Of a DNA stretch of 54,496 nt, positions 48,896-54,496 are shown one piece after another. Numbering within the stretch: position 1 is the first letter of the stretch; every line of letters starts with the position of its first letter. The translations under genes were made by a program, and so were the position numbers. Origin of the DNA: CAZVCG01 sp964626265 (lineage in GTDB: Bacteria > Pseudomonadota > Alphaproteobacteria > UBA9219); contig CAZVCG010000009.1 in the NCBI GenBank assembly GCA_964626265.1, positions 1 through 54,496 of the forward strand, in the 5' to 3' direction. The notes beneath the pieces were generated by a model, which had not been told where the DNA came from, searched no databases, and saw nothing but the letters and a program-made list of their open reading frames with translations.

Positions 48896-49825
48896 ATGAA
48901 AGCTGGCATAAAGTTTGTTGCCGCGGCCGTAATCGCCTTGTTCTGTATGGGCGTATTTGCCGCAACGTTTCTGTCGCGCGAGCCGCTCGTGGCCTTGGCA
49001 AGGCCTGAACGGGGACTGACCGCAGACCCGAAAACGCCTCTTTTTCAGAACGGAAGGCGCATCGAACATATTACGTTGCAGTCAAAAAAACTCGGCGACA
49101 TTTCTTTTGCGCTCAGCTTGCCCGAGTCGATGCCCGAAGGAAAGCTGCCCGTGTTGTTCGTGATGGGCGGGCTGAAGTACGGCAAAGACAACATCGCCGT
49201 TTTGAAGGAGCCGGGCGCGAACGCGATCATCGGTTACGATTGGCCGATTCCCGTTCATTTTCCCGAAGGCGCGGATTTTCTTTTTCAAGCCCCGGCTCTC
49301 TACCGGCAGGTTCTCTCCATTCCGGCACAGGGCGCGTCGATTTTGCGCTGGGCAGCGGATCAGCCATGGGCGGATAAAGCGCGCATCAGCGTCTTGGGGT
49401 TTTCGCTTGGCGCGCTCGTCGCGCCTGCGCTGCAAAACGTTGCGGCTGCCGACGGGACGACTATCGGATGGACTGTGCTTGCCTATGGAGGCGCGCCGCT
49501 GACTGCGCTTTTCGACGCCAACCCGTTTATCCGGCCATCGTGGTTGCGCCCTGTCATGCGGCCCGCGATTTCGTTCTTGCTGGGCCCACTGGAGCCGTCG
49601 CTGCATTTGCCGCGATTGTCGGGCCAGTTTCTTGTCATCGAAGGGCAAAACGATACGCTGATCCCCGAATCGGCACGCGCACTGATGCGCGACCTGACCC
49701 CCGAACCGAAAACGGTCATCACGCTCGAAGGGCCGCACATGGGCCTGAACCACATGGCCTTGCTTCAACAAATCATTTGCGTCTGCACGGCGTGGCTGGA
49801 AGAAAAAGGCGCGGCCAATAAATAA
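48896..49825 (+). CDS. Alpha/beta-hydrolase, membrane-anchored or secreted
   Basis: 309 aa. N-terminal signal or anchor helix (FVAAAVIALFCMGVFAATF). The fold is shown by LPVLFVMGGLKYGKDN, nucleophile elbow GFSLGA (Ser), QFLVIEGQNDTLIP (Asp) and LEGPHMGLNHM (His), giving a complete triad. Substrate unknown; esterase or peptidase-like. AGAGAGACAGG precedes the ATG. It is divergent from the copper ATPase. Confidence 0.85.
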   Translation: MKAGIKFVAAAVIALFCMGVFAATFLSREPLVALARPERGLTADPKTPLFQNGRRIEHITLQSKKLGDISFALSLPESMPEGKLPVLFVMGGLKYGKDNIAVLKEPGANAIIGYDWPIPVHFPEGADFLFQAPALYRQVLSIPAQGASILRWAADQPWADKARISVLGFSLGALVAPALQNVAAADGTTIGWTVLAYGGAPLTALFDANPFIRPSWLRPVMRPAISFLLGPLEPSLHLPRLSGQFLVIEGQNDTLIPESARALMRDLTPEPKTVITLEGPHMGLNHMALLQQIICVCTAWLEEKGAANK

Positions 49826-49948
49826 CGCCACAATAAGAACATTCATAAACATTAATATTAACTTCGCACAAAAACATGGTTAATGTGCGTTTCCCGTTGC
49901 TGCAAGTATTTCCATGCTGTTTAATATCCAAATATTTAAGAGGATATT

Positions 49949-51010
49949 ATGGCGGAAATAGTTTCACTCAACAGTCATTTTTTTGACAGGCAATGCCAGT
50001 TCCACCCGCTTCAGACATTGTTTGAAAAGCACGCCGTCGTTCTGGTGGGCGACGAGCTTGGCGCCTTTTATCTCGACAAGCGTATCTTTCCGATGGGCGA
50101 AGCCGATAAGCACGGCAACGACAACGACGCCTTTTATCTCTGGGACAAGCGCGATTGCTATGAAACCAAGGTTTCGTACATGGAGCTTGTTTATGCCGCT
50201 TTCGCCTCGGGCGTGCGCGACATCGTCATCGACATGGTTCCCGCCATGCAGCCGGGCATCGACGAAGCCCTGGAAACCTACCGCGAAACCAATATCCAAT
50301 ATACGGCAGAGATTTTGTTCCGCACGCTTTTGATGAGCGACGTCGCGTTGCCGATGGATGCCGTCGTTCAAATGGCCGGCTCGCTCGGCATGAAGGTACA
50401 TGCGCTTAATGCTGGCCTTACGGGCGTCGCGACGCTGTTCCGCCAGGCTACTGGCATCAAAACCGTTCCCCAGCACCTCAGCTTTGAGGAAAAAGTCAAA
50501 CACTACCGTAAGCACGGCTTTGCCAAGGACAAGCAAACGTTAAGGCAAATCGTGCGCCGCCAGCCAACCGACGCGGAAATCGAAACGCTGCGCCTTTATA
50601 TGGAATTGCGTTTAAGCGACAACAGGGAAACGCTTGAAGAAAACGTTTTCGACGAAACGCCAACACATCAGAAGATCAAGGAAACGCTGGGCGACAGGCC
50701 GTTTCTGGGCTTTTTTCAGAACGACCGTCTTTTCCGGTCCAAAGCAGACCTCGATGGCAAATTGCGCGAAACCTACGGGGACAATAACGTCGCGCGGTTT
50801 ACGCTTGCGCCGGATGACAATCGTCCGAAACAGCCTCAATACGTGTTCCGCTATGCAAGGAAAAATTGCGCCGTCGCCATGACGGAAGCCTTTGCGCGCA
50901 AACAGCATACGCGCAAGCTGGCGGCGAAGGTGTTGAAGGCTCATTTGGCGGACGCCTATCAGGCTCATGCGCAAACCGATGCCCGCCAAGTCGTGACGCG
51001 GATTTATTAG
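49949..51010 (+). CDS. Hypothetical protein, 353 aa
   Basis: Soluble, no signal peptide. N-terminal half alpha/beta: HAVVLVGDELGAFYL, VSYMELVYAAFASGVRDIVIDMVPAMQPGIDEALE, then DAVVQMAGSLGMKVHALNAGL. A central segment has LYMELRLSDNRETLEENVFDE, faintly like the RN-motif of Tiki/ChaN-type hydrolases, and the C-terminus is basic. The Tiki link is weak and may be wrong. GAGGA lies about six bases before the ATG. Just upstream CGCACA...TGTGCG (49865-49889) could be a weak terminator of the previous gene. Confidence 0.75.
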   Translation: MAEIVSLNSHFFDRQCQFHPLQTLFEKHAVVLVGDELGAFYLDKRIFPMGEADKHGNDNDAFYLWDKRDCYETKVSYMELVYAAFASGVRDIVIDMVPAMQPGIDEALETYRETNIQYTAEILFRTLLMSDVALPMDAVVQMAGSLGMKVHALNAGLTGVATLFRQATGIKTVPQHLSFEEKVKHYRKHGFAKDKQTLRQIVRRQPTDAEIETLRLYMELRLSDNRETLEENVFDETPTHQKIKETLGDRPFLGFFQNDRLFRSKADLDGKLRETYGDNNVARFTLAPDDNRPKQPQYVFRYARKNCAVAMTEAFARKQHTRKLAAKVLKAHLADAYQAHAQTDARQVVTRIY

Positions 51011-51363
51011 AAACCCCGGTTTTTGGGAAAAAGGTTCGATCTTTTTTCGCGGGGAAGATTAGAATCAGTCTTAAACCTAATTTTTCTACACGCAATCCAA
51101 GCATAACCTACTTTCAAAAAAACACACCCGTTGTAAATCTGGTTAAGCCTTCCAGACAACAAGCCCAGCTTTAACCGGAAACAGGCAACCCATTATGTCG
51201 AAAACGCAATATATTCCATATATTTCATGGAGTTAATTTGCTTTTGGGGTTATTCAAGCCGTCGTGCGAGCCATCGTCGCATTCATAATTTATTATCAAT
51301 TGTTAACCATAAATGGAAGCCGGAGGGATTCGGTTTAATCCCTCATCGTTCTGGAGGAAGATC
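51011..51363 (+). other. Gap upstream of the thiolase operon
   Basis: 353 bases, AT-rich. CCCCGGTTTTTGGG near the left edge may end the previous transcript. A 13-codon frame (51194-51235, MSKTQYIPYISWS) has no clear ribosome-binding site. No strong promoter stands out. GGAGGAAG at 51353-51360 is the ribosome-binding site of the thiolase. Confidence 0.5.
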
Positions 51364-52608
51364 ATGAGCAAGGTAAGCATCATCGGGGCATACAATACCG
51401 AGTTTGGCGCTTTCGTGAAAAAGGACAAGGTCACAGGGTTGATGACCGACACGAAAACGTATTACGACCTGCTGATCGAAGCGGGCCGTGGCGCCATCGC
51501 CGATGCGGGCCTTGAGGCCAAAGACATCGACGCGATTTATGTCGGTTCCTGCTCGCCGGCCGGGTTCGTCAATCAGGAGCACGTGGCTCCCATCGCCGCA
51601 GAAATCGATCCCTGTTTTCGTTTCAGGCCGATGACGCGTTGCGAATGCGCGTGCGCTTCGTCATCTGTGGCTTTGTATGACGCGGTCTATGCTCTTGAAG
51701 CGGGCCGTTACCGCCATGTTCTGGTGATCGGCGTCGAAAAGATGAACCTGTTGCCGACGCCGCAGATGACGCACGTTTTGGCTTGCTGTTCTCATTGGCC
51801 GAGCGAAGGCGCGCAGGGCATGACCTTCCCCATGCTTTTCGCCGCCTATGCCAAGGGCTATCAAGCGCGTTATGAGCTTCACGATGAAGAGCTGGAAAGG
51901 ATGCTGTGGACGGTTGGCGCGCTTTGCTACAAGAATGGCGCGGAGAATCCGCTTGCCCACAACCGTAGCGGTCCCGCGAGCGTTGAAGAGATCAAAAAGC
52001 TTAACGAACCGGATGAACGCGGCAAAAGCAGAAATATGATGATTGCGCCGCCTCTTCGCTTGCACGATTGTTCCTTGGTGTCGGACGGCGCCGCTGCGTT
52101 GGTCGTTACGCAAACATCCAACGTGAGCAATAAGGCGCGCGCCGTCGAAATCGCGGGCATCGGCCATTCCTGCGAACGTTTGCCGGAGAATGTTCGCCCG
52201 AACTTGTATGAACTGATGGCCGGCAAGAACGCCGCCGCCAAGGCCTATGCGGAGGCCGGCATCAAGGCTACCGACATCGACTTGGTCGAGGTGCATGACT
52301 GCTTCACCATCAACCAGATATTGTCCACCGAGGCTTTGGGCCTTTCGGAAGATGGCCGAGCGGGCTTTGATTATCTTGATGGGCGCTTTACGCGCGACGA
52401 CTCGAAAGTTGCGGTCAACCTTTCGGGCGGCCTCAAATCCAAAGGACACCCTGTCGGCGCGACGGGCGCGTCGATGCACGCGCTGATCTATAAGCAGCTC
52501 ATCGGCGAGCCGATCGGCGTCAAGGCGAAAAAAGCCGATATCGGCGTCACCTTCAACGTGGGCGGCTCGGCGGTGACGAATTGCATCACCGTTCTGAAAA
52601 AGCTCTGA
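51364..52608 (+). CDS. Thiolase-family protein (SCP2/lipid-transfer-like type)
   Basis: 414 aa. Thiolase fold acting on acyl-CoA. Likely nucleophile Cys97 in CECACASSS, then VEKMNLLP, HDCFTINQ (His) and GGLKSKGHPVGATG (His). The C-terminus is FNVGGSAVTNCITVLKKL, lacking the CxG cysteine of classic degradative thiolases, as in SCP2-type members; condensation or cleavage direction is open. An excellent GGAGGAAG precedes the ATG. It heads an operon with a small protein and an SDR. Confidence 0.9.
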   Translation: MSKVSIIGAYNTEFGAFVKKDKVTGLMTDTKTYYDLLIEAGRGAIADAGLEAKDIDAIYVGSCSPAGFVNQEHVAPIAAEIDPCFRFRPMTRCECACASSSVALYDAVYALEAGRYRHVLVIGVEKMNLLPTPQMTHVLACCSHWPSEGAQGMTFPMLFAAYAKGYQARYELHDEELERMLWTVGALCYKNGAENPLAHNRSGPASVEEIKKLNEPDERGKSRNMMIAPPLRLHDCSLVSDGAAALVVTQTSNVSNKARAVEIAGIGHSCERLPENVRPNLYELMAGKNAAAKAYAEAGIKATDIDLVEVHDCFTINQILSTEALGLSEDGRAGFDYLDGRFTRDDSKVAVNLSGGLKSKGHPVGATGASMHALIYKQLIGEPIGVKAKKADIGVTFNVGGSAVTNCITVLKKL

Positions 52609-52633
52609 GCAACCCAGCGCACGGAGAACAGAT

Positions 52634-52945
52634 GTGACAAAATTCTTTTACAATGACGCCGAGTTCGAAGTCGTGCCTTCGGGTTATGACATCCGCCGTA
52701 TGATGCCTGACGGTTCCTATAGTTTGGTCGGCGCCAATCTGTTTCCCGGCACGACCGCCGCCGAGGCGCAGGAAAAAGCGCAGGCGCTGGTCAAATCGGT
52801 TCAGCCGGTGGGGGTCAAGATCATCGGGCCCGACGTGACGCGGCCGAACAAGGTCGGCGACCTCAAAATCGTCGGGCCTGACGTCACGCGCGCCAACTTC
52901 ATCTATTGGGACAAGGACAGCAGTTCGTTTCCAAAGAATCCGTGA
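52634..52945 (+). CDS. Small protein with internal repeat, thiolase-associated
   Basis: 103 aa, GTG start with GGAG seven bases upstream. Opens MTKFFYNDAEFEVVPSGYDIRRMMPDGSY, then two near-identical units, VKIIGPDVTRPNK and LKIVGPDVTRANF (about residues 60-90), also visible in the DNA. No signal peptide. Its place between thiolase and SDR suggests an accessory role, perhaps like the DUF35 partners of other thiolases, though it has no zinc cysteines. Family not recognised. Confidence 0.75.
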   Translation: MTKFFYNDAEFEVVPSGYDIRRMMPDGSYSLVGANLFPGTTAAEAQEKAQALVKSVQPVGVKIIGPDVTRPNKVGDLKIVGPDVTRANFIYWDKDSSSFPKNP

Positions 52946-52972
52946 ACAAAACATGCATGTGGGGATAAAGTC

Positions 52973-53767
52973 ATGAAAATCAGAGATAGCGTAGCCATCG
53001 TAACGGGCGGCGGCAACGGCATCGGCGAAGCTGTGGTGAAATACTTCGTCCAGAACGGCGCCAAGGTGGCCGTGGTTGACCTCATGCAGGCCAATATCGA
53101 CCGCGTGGTCAAGGATGTTAAGGCCATGGGCGGCGAGGCCATAGGCGTTCAGGCCAACGTGACCAGCGAGGCCGACACGGCCAAGTTCGTCAAAGCCACG
53201 CTCGATGCGTTCGGCAAGCTCAACATCGCCGTCGCTTGCGCGGGCATTATCCGCGACGGCACGATGCTGACGCTTGACAAGACGACCGGCAAGGTCTCCA
53301 GAAAAATGGGCCTCGACAAATGGCAGCCCGTGATCGACATCAACCTGACCGGAACGTTCCTCACGCTGCGCGATTGCGCCGAGGCGATGGTCAACGGCGG
53401 CTGGGAAGGTTTGCTGGTTCCCATTTCATCGGTGAACAAGGCGGGTCAGATCGGCCAGCTAAACTATTCATCGACCAAGGTCGCCGACGCGCTGATGCCC
53501 AAGATCATCGTGGGCGAGTTCCAGATGCGCGGCATCCATAACATCCGTTGTGTCGGAATTGCGCCCGGCTATACCGCCACGCCGATGCTGACCGGCATGA
53601 ACCAGGAAGCTCTCAAAAGTCTGCTGAACGATGTGGCGATAGGCCGGCTGGTTGAGCCATCGGAAGTCGCGGCGTTGATCGGCCATTGCGTAGAAAACGG
53701 CGCTATCGACGCCACGACCATCGAGATCACCGGAGGCCTTTGCTACGAGCACGGGATCGCGAAGTAG
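52973..53767 (+). CDS. Short-chain dehydrogenase/reductase
   Basis: 264 aa NAD(P)-dependent oxidoreductase. TGGGNGIG cofactor motif at 11-18, DL near 36-37 (acidic, favouring NAD), NVTS, ACAG, Ser152/153, and YSSTK with Tyr165 and Lys169. An insert (TLDKTTGKVSRKMGLDKW) and a C-terminal ITGGLCYEHG are seen. With the thiolase it could reduce or form a 3-oxoacyl-CoA, as in beta-oxidation or polyester pathways; the substrate is inferred from context only. It lies 27 bases after the small protein. Confidence 0.92.
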   Translation: MKIRDSVAIVTGGGNGIGEAVVKYFVQNGAKVAVVDLMQANIDRVVKDVKAMGGEAIGVQANVTSEADTAKFVKATLDAFGKLNIAVACAGIIRDGTMLTLDKTTGKVSRKMGLDKWQPVIDINLTGTFLTLRDCAEAMVNGGWEGLLVPISSVNKAGQIGQLNYSSTKVADALMPKIIVGEFQMRGIHNIRCVGIAPGYTATPMLTGMNQEALKSLLNDVAIGRLVEPSEVAALIGHCVENGAIDATTIEITGGLCYEHGIAK

Positions 53768-54162
53768 GAATGTAGGCTTTTTCCGTATTTGTCCCAAAAT
53801 ATGGAGTGATTAGAGGTGCCGAATAGGTTGTTAACCTTCGGCAAAAGTGCCTGTTGCGTTCATGTTGAAATTAATATTATGTGTATCATTTGAGATCAAA
53901 AGACAGTATCTTGCCCCTGTTTTTATGTAAGATTTTAAATATATAGCCGTTTCATGAGGAAATAATTTGAAGCAAAGTGAGAATTCATTGTTGGATATTA
54001 CGCCACGTAATGGTTGGCTATTTACGGTCGGATTCCGAAACTTCGACAACTACCGATTACGTGTGATTGTTTTGTGTGGCCATCTTAAGGAGATCGTCCT
54101 ATGACCAATGACCTCAGTGCCCCACTCTTTGGGGTAGACCCAAGATTATCTGATTGATGAAA
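53768..54162 (+). other. Gap between the SDR gene and tRNA-Ala, with a possible 18-codon frame
   Basis: 395 bases, AT-rich, no recognised gene. The only coding-like signal is 54101-54157: an 18-codon frame (MTNDLSAPLFGVDPRLSD) with a strong AAGGAGAT SD (54087-54094). It contains the small hairpin CCCCA-ctctt-TGGGG (54120-54134). It could be a leader peptide, a gene remnant or the edge of an old mobile element. Confidence 0.4.
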
Positions 54163-54238
54163 TGGTGGAGCCAAGGGGGATCGAACCCCTGACCTCAACA
54201 ATGCCATTGTTGCGCTCTCCCAGCTGAGCTATGGCCCC
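54163..54238 (-). tRNA. tRNA-Ala (anticodon GGC)
   Basis: On the minus strand: acceptor GGGGCCA pairs with TGGCTCC (one G-T); D arm TAGCTCAGCTGGGAGA; anticodon stem CAACA/TGTTG with loop ATGGCAT (anticodon GGC); T arm with GGTTCGATCC; discriminator A and encoded CCA. It reads alanine GCC/GCU codons. Confidence 0.97.
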
Positions 54239-54496
54239 ACACGTCGAGGAGGCGGTAAAATTGCCGATCTTTTCGGGAAACACAAGATGAATCTTGAGCC
54301 GACAGGAATTGCCCCAAATTTACAGTAAAATTCTCTCCCCTTGCGGGAGCGCCCTACGCCGAGGCTTCGGGGGCCTGAGGGATAACTCGCGCGCCGTAGC
54401 TTTAGCGTAGGCGGGAGGAAGCAAAAACTAAGGGCTTACGTTAGAGCAATTCCCGAGTAGGTTGACCTAATTTAGGATTCCCAAGGGGGGAGATTT
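54239..54496. repeat. Right-edge region with GCGTAGGC/GCCCTACGC inverted repeat, copy 2
   Basis: 258 bases without a gene. CTCCC...GGGAG (54335-54349) is a small hairpin. GCCCTACGCC (54351-54360) and AGCTTTAGCGTAGGC (54398-54412) repeat the arms seen at 6213-6260 in inverted order. Confidence 0.55.

Noticed and set aside
53831..54049. 72-codon minus-strand frame near the right end
   Set aside because: It needs a TTG start, lacks a ribosome-binding site and shows no domain or typical composition.

Overview
The window looks like a chromosomal segment of an uncultured or draft-assembled alphaproteobacterium of moderate GC. Several gene neighbourhoods are typical of that class: clpP-clpX-lon-hupB, birA-coaX-rnj, DUF4164-zapA beside transketolase, rodZ-ispG, dnaX-ybaB-recR, prfA-prmC and rpmH-rnpA-yidD-yidC-engB. 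An IalB-type secreted protein fits the same class. I cannot place it further; a deep Rhodospirillales- or Micavibrio-like lineage is only a guess. A run of 11 N inside yidC shows this is a scaffold.

Layout. 1-6100: a 5'-truncated glycosyltransferase, then the proteolysis block clpP, clpX, lon, then HU with a clear terminator, then tRNA-Val. 6270-9606: a secreted Spy-like protein, an M20 peptidase, tRNA-Asp and a periplasmic solute-binding protein. 9612-12820: birA-coaX-rnj. 12840-15311: an accessory patch with an AT-rich HEPN gene ending in a 19-bp inverted repeat, a lipoprotein, an AbrB/Doc toxin-antitoxin pair and a DNA glycosylase coupled to it. 15312-19917: a repeat-rich gap next to zapA, DUF4164, then tkt, a Nudix protein and gap. 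20030-25636 (mostly minus): prmC, prfA, a second toxin-antitoxin pair, an HNH nuclease, ispG and rodZ. 25786-30787: a small membrane protein, 4.5S SRP RNA, dnaX, ybaB, a divergent sigma factor and recR. 30922-34782: two unknown small proteins facing a tandem pair of PilT/DotB-like ATPases, then pyrC. 34932-40243: hisS, a very large class A penicillin-binding protein and an IalB-like protein. 40290-43502 (minus): engB, yidC, yidD, rnpA, rpmH. 43632-51010: an amidase, several secreted or membrane proteins, a copper-type P-ATPase and a hydrolase. 51364-53767: a thiolase / small protein / SDR operon. 54163-54238: tRNA-Ala.

Most genes serve core work: protein turnover, replication and repair (dnaX, recR, tag), translation (prfA, prmC, hisS, tRNAs), membrane protein insertion (SRP RNA, yidC, yidD), cell wall and division (PBP, amidase, zapA, rodZ), central carbon (tkt, gap) and cofactors (birA, coaX, ispG).

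The points most worth attention are: (1) an RpoD-like sigma factor with an altered -35 recognition helix sitting inside the normally tight dnaX-ybaB-recR operon; (2) a tandem pair of PilT/DotB-like ATPases, one intact and one lacking three catalytic residues; (3) a family of CAGGGGTCAGG-type repeats that repeatedly lies directly against start codons (dnaX, pyrC, hisS, yidC, prfA); and (4) the accessory patches between conserved operons.
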